This document shows positions 1-7,522 of a stretch of DNA of 64,000 nt, piece by piece. This stretch comes from Planctomycetaceae bacterium (GTDB lineage: Bacteria; Planctomycetota; Planctomycetia; Pirellulales; Pirellulaceae). Under the pieces are notes generated by a model. It saw nothing but the letters and a program-made list of their open reading frames with translations. It had not been told where the DNA came from and did not search any database. The stretch spans positions 248,001-312,000 of the forward strand of contig JACKHM010000002.1 of the NCBI GenBank assembly GCA_020638995.1, given 5' to 3'. Position 1 is the stretch's first letter; each line of letters starts with the position of its first letter. The position numbers were made by a program, and so were the translations under genes.

Positions 1-935
1 GAACTCTCGAGCCCACCCTTCATCTTTTCATAGACGTTGTTCCAAGTTGCTTGGGCACTGTCGCGCCCGATCTTTGCTGTCTCAAGATTGCGGTACGCGG
101 CGTGCAAATCCCAATAAGTGTTCTCCAAGTCCAGCACGACATTTCGGATCGAGGCCTCGAATGTCGCAAGACTGACGTCCGTGTTGATTCGAGCGATCAT
201 GACCGGAATTCGGTTGATCATCGCCCCTCGTCCCCGCAGTAACGGTTGCGTGTGGCGAACTTCAAACGCCGTCGTCCAGAAGCTTCCATCGGTCGTCGCG
301 GTAATGGAGTTACCGCGGCGATACTCCGTAGTGTTTGACAAGGATGTCGTGCCACCAGTGGCGTTTCGTTTGCTCAAACTCGTTCGAACCCCACCCGAGT
401 TGAGTTGTAGGACGTTGGGGAAGCCAGGAATGCCACCAAATCCCTGTGGCCGATTCGTGCTGGATAGAAAGTCTCCGTTGCCTTGCGTACCGGTCGACTG
501 AAGTTGAGCGTCGAATGCCGACTGTGCGGCTTCGACGCCGTTGTTCGAGTCAGACTCCACAATTGCCGTGTCATAGATGGTCGATGCACTGGCCGTTCGA
601 CCCACCAACGCGTCGGCAAACCCAAACGGTGTAACGCCGCCAAGATTCCGAACTACTTTGCTGTTTTGCAACGCGATCGACACAACCTCTTCCAGCTCAA
701 GATCCCACATTTCCCGGAATTCCGGATCACTTAGTGTCATCGGAGCTTCGGCGAACTCGACATCTTCCAACAGCGGTTGGGAGTAGTCAGGAGCCTCGAT
801 TGCTGTCGCATGGTCGAGGTAGTGCGACAGGTCGCCATCCTCGTGGAAGTAGAAGGGTTGAGTCGGGTGACAACCTGTAAAGGCAGTCAACACGATCAAA
901 ATCACAGGGAGTGTGCTTCGCAGTTGCCGGGTCAT
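1..935 (-). CDS. TolC-family outer-membrane efflux lipoprotein, partial (C-terminus beyond the window)
   Basis: I translated this minus-strand frame directly; it is open from the ATG at 935 to the window edge (311 codons). The N-terminus is a lipoprotein signal (MTRQLRSTLPVILIVLTAFTGC, lipobox TGC at residues 20-22). After it come an acidic stretch, a Gly/Ser/Thr-rich middle and the motif RHTQPLLRGRG, which is typical of planctomycete outer-membrane TolC proteins, then the first long helix (VLDLENTYWDLHAAYRNLETAK). By family knowledge it would be the outer-membrane channel of a tripartite efflux or secretion system. No pump or adaptor gene is visible, since the downstream side is off the window. 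The family assignment is good; the substrate is unknown. Confidence 0.8.
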   Translation of the reverse strand, partial: MTRQLRSTLPVILIVLTAFTGCHPTQPFYFHEDGDLSHYLDHATAIEAPDYSQPLLEDVEFAEAPMTLSDPEFREMWDLELEEVVSIALQNSKVVRNLGGVTPFGFADALVGRTASASTIYDTAIVESDSNNGVEAAQSAFDAQLQSTGTQGNGDFLSSTNRPQGFGGIPGFPNVLQLNSGGVRTSLSKRNATGGTTSLSNTTEYRRGNSITATTDGSFWTTAFEVRHTQPLLRGRGAMINRIPVMIARINTDVSLATFEASIRNVVLDLENTYWDLHAAYRNLETAKIGRDSAQATWNNVYEKMKGGLES

Positions 936-1320
936 CGGTTCCCGCTTCCTTTCGATGCGTCATCTGACGCGTACGGCCAAGGCTAAAAAGTCCGACCAAC
1001 GGTCCTTCGCAAGGACCGCTGACCAAGACGACTTCTAGTTCCCCCCTTGGCCGAAAGCACCGAACTGAGCCTACGCACGAGGCGCGATCTCCGTGCCGGA
1101 GCAATCGACAGATGAGGTATCGGCGGCTACACCCGCAAACTTGCAATAATCCGGAAACTTTTCTTAATCAGAAAAGTCATCACAAACTAGCTACAATGCC
1201 AGGATCGAAGATATTCTCCGCTAGCATCCAGCTCAGCCACCGACTTGCCTCACAAAAACCGAGTCTGTGGCGCTTGCTAGTACCAACAGCGAGACAGATA
1301 CTCGAAAGCTCTGACTAACT
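936..1320. other. Intergenic region between divergent tolC-like and PSCyt1 genes
   Basis: No convincing gene in 385 bases. Two inverted repeats are visible. GGTCCTT-CGC-AAGGACC at 1001-1017 is followed on the minus strand by a short T run (984-989) and could be an attenuator or terminator in the leader of the tolC-like gene. CTTTTCT-TAATC-AGAAAAG at 1158-1176 lies upstream of the plus-strand gene. The divergent promoters must lie here, but I cannot assign them. Confidence 0.4.
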
Positions 1321-3765
1321 ATGCTCAAGGCGAGACCAATCATGCGACGAGTCGCGAGACTTCTATTTGTTGTGCCAATGCTTTTGCTCGGTAGTCCGGG
1401 GAATTCCTCCGAGGTCGACTTTTCGCACGATATCGTGCCAATTCTGCGCACTCACTGTGTGAAGTGTCATTCTGGGGACAAGCGGCAGGGTGGACTTTCG
1501 CTCGACACTCGCGAGTTACTGCTTGCCGGCGGTGAGAGTGGGGCAGTTGTCGAGCCGCGGGCTAGCAGTCGGAGCCCACTCTTCGAGCGTGTGACAACCA
1601 CCGATTCCGACTTGCGAATGCCTCCCGAAGGCAATCCCGTTCCGCCAGAGCAAGTCGAAAAGCTGAAGCAGTGGATCGACACCGGCCTTGCCTGGGAACC
1701 AGGGTTCTCGCTATCAAGGCCCAGTTACGAGCCGCCGCTTGCCCATCGCATGCCGACGCTGCCGCCGGCGATTGATGGTCGAGAGCACCCGATCGATCGC
1801 ATCGTCGATCAATATTTCGCCCACAACAACATCGCACGACCGGGCCCCGTGTCAGACAAGATGTTTTTGCGCCGCGTGTCGCTGGACCTCATTGGATTAC
1901 TGCCCGATCCAAACACCTATGGTGATTTTGTTGTAGACACAGACGCGGATAAGCGTTCGGCATTGGTGAAGTCATTGCTGGCAAACGACGTTGCATACGC
2001 CGAGCACTGGCTCACCTTCTGGAATGACTTGCTGAGGAATGACTACACAGGAACGGGTTTCATCACGGGCGGACGCAAGCAGATTACCGGGTGGCTATAT
2101 GACGCTCTGCTTCACAACAAGCCGTACGACCAGTTCACGCGTGAACTGATCGCTCCGCAAACAGAGGCGATTGGCTTCATCAGCGGAATACGCTGGCGTG
2201 GCAACGTGAGTGCTAGTCAGATGCAAGAGATTCAATTTGCCCAAAACGTCTCACAAGCCTTTCTGGGGATAAACATGAAGTGCGCTTCGTGCCACGACAG
2301 TTTTATCGACCGGTGGACGCTGGAAGAGACCTATGGTCTGGCCGCGATCTACGCAACTGATCCCCTCATGCTCCATCGCTGCGATAAACCGATAGACAAG
2401 ACAGCCACTCCGGCCTGGATATTCCCAGAACTTGGGCAAATCGACGCCGAGGCGCCACGGCCCGAGCGGCTGAAACAACTCGCTGCCCTACTCACACACG
2501 CCGACAACGGTCGCTTCGCGCGGACGATCGTGAACCGCATCTGGAATCAATTGATGGGGCATGGAATTGTTCATCCGGTCGACGCGATGCATACGGAACC
2601 GTGGAGCACAGACTTGCTCGACTATCTTGCCATCCACCTTCGCGACAACGGCTTCGATCTCAAGCAGACGATAGAGTTGATATGCTCTTCGCAGATCTAC
2701 CAAAGTCAGACGCCGCCAGTCGACCAGCCACAGGACGCAGGCCGCTACGTTTTTCGTGGGCCGCAAGCACGCCGAATGACCGCTGAGCAGTTCGTTGATG
2801 CGGTTTGGCAGATCACCGACGCGGCACCTGTGAACTATGACGCCCAAGTGCTCCGCTTCAAACATCGGTTGAACGAATCGTCTCAGCCGCTCACTGCGAA
2901 GTGGATTTGGTCCCATGCTACGGCGTCGGAGCAAGCTCCGGCAGGTGAAACGATCACGCTACGCCACAAATTCGAGTTGCCAAGTTTACCCGTTCGAGCC
3001 GTAGCCGTGATGTCGTGCGACAACAGCTATCGGATGTTTCTCAACGGCAAGCCCGTCACGTCGGATGAAAATTGGGAGACCGTAGAGGCGGTGTCGATCC
3101 TTTCCCAACTTCGCCGGGGCGACAACGTCTTGTTGCTTGAGGCCAAGAATGGCGGCAACACGCCGAATCCGGCTGGACTGATCTTCGAAGCCACGCTCCG
3201 CTTTGATGATGGCTCAACTCACACAATTGCCTCGGATGAATCGTGGGATTGGACGATCGAAAAACTGAATGCTCGCGGTAGTTGGAAGTCGGAGCCGGAT
3301 GACTGGAAACCTGCCGCGGCGGTATTGAATCCGAGTGTTTGGTCTGGTCGCGTTGGAAGCGCGATCGTCGGTCTTTTGAATGCGGCGACCGACGCGCCGC
3401 TGATGATGGTTCGTGCCTCCCTGGTAAAGAGCGATGGTCTGATGCGCGCACTCGGTCGACCGAACCGCGATCAAATCGTGACCTCACGACCGAGTGAATT
3501 GACGACGCTCGAAGCGATTGACTTGGCAAACGGCCAAACTCTGCTGAACGCCATTCAACAGGGTGCAAGACATTTCCTGGCCGATCACGGCGGTTCAGGG
3601 GGAGAGCTAATGACGTGGCTCTGCCAGTATGCGTTTTCGCGCGAGCCAACTTCCGACGAGTTAAAACTAGCGCGGGAATTTTTGGGACAGGACTTTACGC
3701 AACAAGCGGTCGAAGACCTCTTGTGGTCCGTTCTGATGCTACCCGAATTTCAACTGGTGCGATGA
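1321..3765 (+). CDS. PSCyt1 / DUF1549 / DUF1553 planctomycete cytochrome protein
   Basis: An 814-residue exported protein of the planctomycete-specific PSCyt1-DUF1549-DUF1553 type. A signal peptide covers about residues 8-30 (an internal ATG at 1342 is an alternative start). The PSCyt1 heme motif CVKCH is at 46-50, followed by GGLSLDTR. DUF1549 covers about 150-335 and holds a second motif, CASCH, at 321-325. DUF1553 starts near 385 (FARTIVNRIWNQLMGHGIVHPVD). Between the two halves of DUF1553, at about 525-690, lies an inserted beta-sandwich-like segment (YRMFLNGKPV, LRRGDNVLLLEA) resembling the N-terminal sugar-binding domains of alpha-L-rhamnosidases. The DUF1501 gene follows after 33 bases, the usual pairing. 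The function of these pairs is unproven; polysaccharide breakdown at the cell surface is often proposed. Confidence 0.9.
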   Translation: MLKARPIMRRVARLLFVVPMLLLGSPGNSSEVDFSHDIVPILRTHCVKCHSGDKRQGGLSLDTRELLLAGGESGAVVEPRASSRSPLFERVTTTDSDLRMPPEGNPVPPEQVEKLKQWIDTGLAWEPGFSLSRPSYEPPLAHRMPTLPPAIDGREHPIDRIVDQYFAHNNIARPGPVSDKMFLRRVSLDLIGLLPDPNTYGDFVVDTDADKRSALVKSLLANDVAYAEHWLTFWNDLLRNDYTGTGFITGGRKQITGWLYDALLHNKPYDQFTRELIAPQTEAIGFISGIRWRGNVSASQMQEIQFAQNVSQAFLGINMKCASCHDSFIDRWTLEETYGLAAIYATDPLMLHRCDKPIDKTATPAWIFPELGQIDAEAPRPERLKQLAALLTHADNGRFARTIVNRIWNQLMGHGIVHPVDAMHTEPWSTDLLDYLAIHLRDNGFDLKQTIELICSSQIYQSQTPPVDQPQDAGRYVFRGPQARRMTAEQFVDAVWQITDAAPVNYDAQVLRFKHRLNESSQPLTAKWIWSHATASEQAPAGETITLRHKFELPSLPVRAVAVMSCDNSYRMFLNGKPVTSDENWETVEAVSILSQLRRGDNVLLLEAKNGGNTPNPAGLIFEATLRFDDGSTHTIASDESWDWTIEKLNARGSWKSEPDDWKPAAAVLNPSVWSGRVGSAIVGLLNAATDAPLMMVRASLVKSDGLMRALGRPNRDQIVTSRPSELTTLEAIDLANGQTLLNAIQQGARHFLADHGGSGGELMTWLCQYAFSREPTSDELKLAREFLGQDFTQQAVEDLLWSVLMLPEFQLVR

Positions 3766-3798
3766 ATTGCATCTGTGCATATCAAGAGGAGTCGTAGC

Positions 3799-5247
3799 GT
3801 GGACCTGACGAACTTAACCGAACAAGTCGCCCGCCGTCACTTTCTGAAGCAAATTGCCGCTGCCTCGACCGCCGCAATGATGGCGGGGGAGCCTCGCTTA
3901 TTGAATGCGGCGGAAGGTAACGCAATCCAGCATCCCAAACCAACGGCTGACGCCTGTATCCTCATTTGGATGGCGGGAGGCATGGCGGCGCCGGATAACT
4001 TTGATCCAAAGCACTACGAGCCGTTCCAAGTCGGTTTGCCCGTCGAGAAAGTGATCAGTACGTTCCCAGCCATCGATACGGTCGTCGACAATATCAAAAT
4101 CGCCGAAGGTCTGGAGAATATCGCTTCGGTGATGGACCGCGCGACCTTGGTCCGCTCGCACGTCTTGCCGGATCTTGGCCACATCTTGCACTCGCGTCAT
4201 CAGTATCATTGGCATACAGGCTATGTTCCGCCTCAAACGGTGGCCTGTCCTCATATCGGAGCTTGGATGGCGCGGGTGCTTGGGCCGCGGAATCCGGTCA
4301 TGCCTGCATTTATCAATATCGGGCAAAGATTGGAGGGCGTGGGCGAGAACGAGGAAATCAAAGCATTTACGACGGCAGGCTTCTTTGGTAGCGAATTCGG
4401 CCCCATGAATTTGCCCTATCCAGAACAAGCCGCTGCCGCCGTACGACCTCCGGAAAGTATGCAACCCGGGCGATTTGAAAATCGCTACAGATTCTTTCGC
4501 AAGCTCGTTGATGCAACTCCACAGCGGGATTACTTGTCTGATTATCAGCAAGAGTCAATGTTGCGTTCGATGGAAAACGCCTATCGTCTTCTCGGATCTA
4601 AGGAGCGCGCAGCCTTTGACATCTCGCTCGAGCCGACAGACAGCTACGAGAAATACGACACGGGGCGTTTCGGACAAGGATGCCTGCTCGCGCGACGGCT
4701 CGTCGAAAACGGAGCCCGTTTCGTTGAAGTCACTACCGAGTACATCCCCTTTGTCCATTGGGATACACACAAGGACGGACACACAACCGTTGACCGACTC
4801 CATAAGGAAATTGACCGCCCAATCACCCAACTGATACTTGACTTGGAAGCCCGCGGCTTGCTTGACCGCACGCTGGTCGTGATCGCAAGCGAATTCAGCC
4901 GCGATATGATCGTCGAAGGCGTGCCGGGCTCGAATGCACAGGACCAAGCCACTTTCAAGGTCGACACACTACAAGAGATGACGCATTACGGGTTACATCG
5001 ACACTTTACGGGTGGCTCATCGGTCCTCATGTTTGGCGGCGGCATGCAGAAAGGCTTCTTGTACGGCGAGACCGCCCCCGAAAGACCGTGCTTGGCGATC
5101 AAAAACCCTGTCAACGTCGATGACCTTCACGCCACCATGTTCACAGCGATGGGGATCAGCCCACAAACAGCATTCGAGGTCGAGCGTCGGCCGTTTTACG
5201 CCACGGAAGACGGCAAGGGGCAATCGGTGGCCGAGTTGTTTGGGTAA
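3799..5247 (+). CDS. DUF1501 (sulfatase-like fold) protein with Tat signal
   Basis: A 482-residue protein if it starts at the GTG at 3799, which has AAGAGGAG about seven bases upstream; an in-frame ATG at 3775 lacks such a site. The N-terminus carries a twin-arginine signal (ARRHFLKQIAAAST). The core has DUF1501 features: ILIWMAGGMAAPDNFDPK, the histidine-rich NHW/HRH region (GHILHSRHQYHWHTG), HWDTHKDGH and VIASEFSRD. Members of this family resemble the alkaline phosphatase/sulfatase fold but lack proven activity. It almost always partners a PSCyt1/DUF1549/DUF1553 gene, as here, so the two probably act together in or beyond the periplasm. Confidence 0.9.
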   Translation: MDLTNLTEQVARRHFLKQIAAASTAAMMAGEPRLLNAAEGNAIQHPKPTADACILIWMAGGMAAPDNFDPKHYEPFQVGLPVEKVISTFPAIDTVVDNIKIAEGLENIASVMDRATLVRSHVLPDLGHILHSRHQYHWHTGYVPPQTVACPHIGAWMARVLGPRNPVMPAFINIGQRLEGVGENEEIKAFTTAGFFGSEFGPMNLPYPEQAAAAVRPPESMQPGRFENRYRFFRKLVDATPQRDYLSDYQQESMLRSMENAYRLLGSKERAAFDISLEPTDSYEKYDTGRFGQGCLLARRLVENGARFVEVTTEYIPFVHWDTHKDGHTTVDRLHKEIDRPITQLILDLEARGLLDRTLVVIASEFSRDMIVEGVPGSNAQDQATFKVDTLQEMTHYGLHRHFTGGSSVLMFGGGMQKGFLYGETAPERPCLAIKNPVNVDDLHATMFTAMGISPQTAFEVERRPFYATEDGKGQSVAELFG

Positions 5248-5479
5248 GCACCCAATAAGCAGGCGTCACCAGCACCGACAGCATTTCTCCCGGTCTAAAT
5301 ACTGCACTTGCCCCAATTCTGTATTTGGCAAAGAATCCACCTGCACGCTGTGTTGGAACGATCTCCAACTGCATTCGCAGTTAACGGCAAGATGCCGGCC
5401 CACAGTATGTGGTTCAAGGCCCCACGCGATCCACGCCGCAGGGCCCCTCTCCCTGATGATGACAAATGGAGGTCGCACG
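5248..5479 (+). promoter_or_regulatory. Leader region of csrA-receiver gene with GGA-type CsrA site over the ribosome-binding site
   Basis: This 232-base gap has no gene. Just before the csrA ATG the sequence AAATGGAGG (5465-5473) is both the ribosome-binding site and an ANGGA motif, the core that CsrA proteins recognise in RNA. By analogy with known CsrA autoregulation, the protein could repress its own translation. This is an inference from one motif only. Confidence 0.35.
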
Positions 5480-6205
5480 ATGTTAGTCCTCTCACGTAAA
5501 GAACACGACAAGCTTATTTTGCCCACGCTCAATGTCTCGGTCGAAGTTGTGCGCATTCAAGGCAACACCGTTCGGTTGGGCATCGAGGCTCCGACGGATG
5601 TGCCAATTGTTCGTCACGAGATCGCAGATCTGAGAAGCATCGAGTTTGCGCCTGATGAATCCGCCTCCAAGCAGCAAGTGGCAAGTTTGACGAAGGCGAT
5701 TCGCCAAAGAACCGATTCGTGCGCCAATGCGTTAAACTTGCTTCACGAACATTTGGAGGGAAACATCGCGGCTCAAAGTCTAATTGTGGATGTCTACAAG
5801 GAACTACAGGCTTTGGAGCAGGACGCCAAATCCGCATTGGATGAACCGGCTGAACCCGCGCGCGTACCACACGCCCTGCTCATCGACCGCGATGCGAACG
5901 AAGGGCAGCTTCTGGCGAGTTACCTGCGACTGAATGGCTTTGAAGTGACAACGGCCCAGGATCGTGACGACGCCTTAGACTTCCTGTCGCTGCATTCCTG
6001 CCCGGATTTTGTGCTGCTCGACATACTCAAGGGACAAGACACCAACTCCGATTTCCTGGGTCAATTGCGAGCACATCGAGGCGGCGAGAACCTGAAACTC
6101 TTTGCCTTCAGCGATGCAGAGCCTTCCGGTGTCGACCGCTGGTTCCCGAGACCGATCGATGCCGAGCGTCTGGTCCGCGAACTCGCCGCCGCAGTCGCGG
6201 CCTGA
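5480..6205 (+). CDS. csrA: CsrA carbon-storage regulator fused to a receiver-like domain
   Basis: The ATG at 5480 follows a good ribosome-binding site (TGGAGG) and gives 241 residues, about four times the usual CsrA length of 60-70. Residues 1-57 are CsrA: MLVLSRKEHDKL at the start, GNTVRLGIEAP, and IVRHEI, with the RNA-contacting Leu4 and Arg45 positions kept. Residues 60-130 look like a helical linker. Residues 131-238 resemble a response-regulator receiver: LLIDRDAN (acidic pair D136/D138), FVLLDI with a possible phospho-acceptor D181, and FAFS with S211. The usual invariant lysine is replaced by arginine (WFPRP, R224). The probable role is post-transcriptional RNA binding with a regulatory domain attached. 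Whether D181 is phosphorylated cannot be told from sequence. Confidence 0.85.
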   Translation: MLVLSRKEHDKLILPTLNVSVEVVRIQGNTVRLGIEAPTDVPIVRHEIADLRSIEFAPDESASKQQVASLTKAIRQRTDSCANALNLLHEHLEGNIAAQSLIVDVYKELQALEQDAKSALDEPAEPARVPHALLIDRDANEGQLLASYLRLNGFEVTTAQDRDDALDFLSLHSCPDFVLLDILKGQDTNSDFLGQLRAHRGGENLKLFAFSDAEPSGVDRWFPRPIDAERLVRELAAAVAA

Positions 6206-6297
6206 ATCACAGGAAATTAGACGCATCACCGTGTTTGGATTGCAATGGAGCACCCTTTCCGAATTGGCTCCCGGTTGGTAACTTACGACCAACCTTT

Positions 6298-6370
<73 letters not shown>

Positions 6371-6387
6371 CTTGGGGCACGGGCTCG

Positions 6388-6650
6388 CTAGACGCTGCAT
6401 TTCCTTGGGCTTGCTCCTTCATTCGCCGCAGCACCTGTGTTGCTGACCTCGTTGCACCCATTTGCGCCTAGTCCCTCCAATTCGCGTGCAGATTGCAGCA
6501 CCATTGCAGCGCTTTTGTAGAGAAGCGGTTGCAGATTTGTCACCGCGTCGGCGTTCTGCCCCGGCAACAAATGCCCGTAGGTGTCCATTGTTAGTGTGAT
6601 GACTGAGTGCCGCCTCACCGTTTGAACGACTTTGGGGTGACACCCCGCGG
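6388..6650 (-). pseudogene. Tyrosine-recombinase (integrase) C-terminal remnant
   Basis: The minus strand encodes AGCHPKVVQTVRRHS followed by ITLTMDTYGHLLPGQ, the C-terminal catalytic part of phage/plasmid-type tyrosine integrases, with the RHS histidine and the nucleophile tyrosine (DTYGH). The conserved region preceding it (LRHTF with the second arginine) is absent upstream of about 6650, and no N-terminal or core-binding domain is found. It is therefore a truncated, non-functional remnant. It lies 17 bases from the 3' end of tRNA-Lys, the classic place for an integrase of a tRNA-targeting element. Confidence 0.75.
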
Positions 6651-7010
6651 TTCTGCCGCCGGGAATTGACGCTGGTACTATGCTCCTCCGATGGATAGCC
6701 GTTGAGACGAGGAAAACGAAGTCGGGTGTTATCACAATATCACGACTTCGTGCAAGCAACGCACTTTGTCTGGGGGGGATGGTCGTGATATAGTGCCCGA
6801 GACGGTCTATATCCGACTGGAGTCGGGTTAATTAGATATGTTTGCTTGACTGGCTAGTGGGGATGACTCGCGTGCTTCTCCCTCCACGTGCTGCTAGAAT
6901 CGCGGGTAACAATGGGTTGGACGCGGAGGCCTCGAAAGCGTCTTTTTGAAATGGTTGATCTTTCGCTCTGCCCCGGTCACCCTTGCCGTTCGGTCCGTAG
7001 AGGCGACGTG
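6651..7010. other. Non-coding stretch in the accessory island
   Basis: I see no gene here. Short open frames on both strands show no recognisable family, and no repeat of the tRNA-Lys 3' end (a would-be attachment site) was found. It probably represents decayed island DNA. Confidence 0.4.
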
Positions 7011-7313
7011 ATGTCGATAATCAACCGAGATTGGATTGCCTCCATCTGGGAAGCCGTTCGCGCTGGCCAAGGAATCGACTGGGCTGATTTTGAGTGGTAT
7101 GCGCTCGACCATGACGGCTTGGTCGGGATGTTTACGTCCGCGGGGCCAGGTCCGGTTCCTGCGGATGTCTTCCGCGACCTCGATGCCTATATCAGCGTGG
7201 CCGAATTCTTCGGTCTTTTGCCGCGCAAAGGTGACGCAGAGATCTTCATCAGCAAACCCCGCGTGGATGACTGGAGGCAGGCAGCAGAACGCGGATTGTA
7301 TGGATTCGACTAA
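7011..7313 (+). CDS. Hypothetical protein, 100 residues (island cargo)
   Basis: The ATG at 7011 follows GTAGAGGCGACGTG, which contains a weak GAGG site. The protein starts MSIINRDWIASIWEAVRAG and contains DWADFEWYALDHDGLVGMFTSAGPGPVP, then a helical half ending in GLYGFD. It is acidic, soluble and without a signal. The aromatic-rich D-H-D-G-L-V-G-M-F-T-S-A-G core is reminiscent of small single-domain proteins seen among immunity-like proteins, but I do not recognise a named family and assign no function. It may be co-transcribed with the 56-residue gene at 7350. Confidence 0.55.
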   Translation: MSIINRDWIASIWEAVRAGQGIDWADFEWYALDHDGLVGMFTSAGPGPVPADVFRDLDAYISVAEFFGLLPRKGDAEIFISKPRVDDWRQAAERGLYGFD

Positions 7314-7349
7314 CTATCTGAAGCCGAGTCGAAACCGGAAGGATATTAC

Positions 7350-7520
7350 ATGGTCACCCAACCACGCGACCCCCTCCACGCCGAAGAAGTGCCCGATCAG
7401 GTGCGCGAGTGGTTGGGTGCGATGACATTGAACCGAATGTTGTTCCGCCATTCGATGGTTACAAAGCTCGACTTTTCCGGGACAAACATGGAGTGGCTGT
7501 ACGACCGAACAAACGGTTGA
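7350..7520 (+). CDS. Small hypothetical protein, 56 residues
   Basis: A short frame starting at the ATG at 7350, with a strong ribosome-binding site (GGAAGGA, about six bases upstream). It starts MVTQPRDPLHAEEVPDQVRE and ends MEWLYDRTNG. Its stop codon lies two bases before the GTGCG that I take as the 5' end of the group II intron, so the frame could be truncated or its end altered by the insertion. It lies 36 bases after the preceding gene, in the same orientation. No family is recognised. Confidence 0.45.
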   Translation: MVTQPRDPLHAEEVPDQVREWLGAMTLNRMLFRHSMVTKLDFSGTNMEWLYDRTNG

Positions 7521-7522
7521 AC

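Noticed and set aside
985..1017. Rho-independent terminator before the tolC-like gene
   Set aside because: The stem is good, but the T run is about 12 bases away from it; left as a possible attenuator only.
787..1146. Open frame on the minus strand over the start of the tolC-like gene
   Set aside because: Overlaps the tolC start in another frame; no family features and no ribosome-binding site. The lipoprotein frame from 935 is clearly coding.
3056..3649. 197-codon minus-strand frame inside the PSCyt1 gene
   Set aside because: Shadow of the strongly conserved plus-strand protein; Arg/Ser-rich composition typical of an antisense frame.
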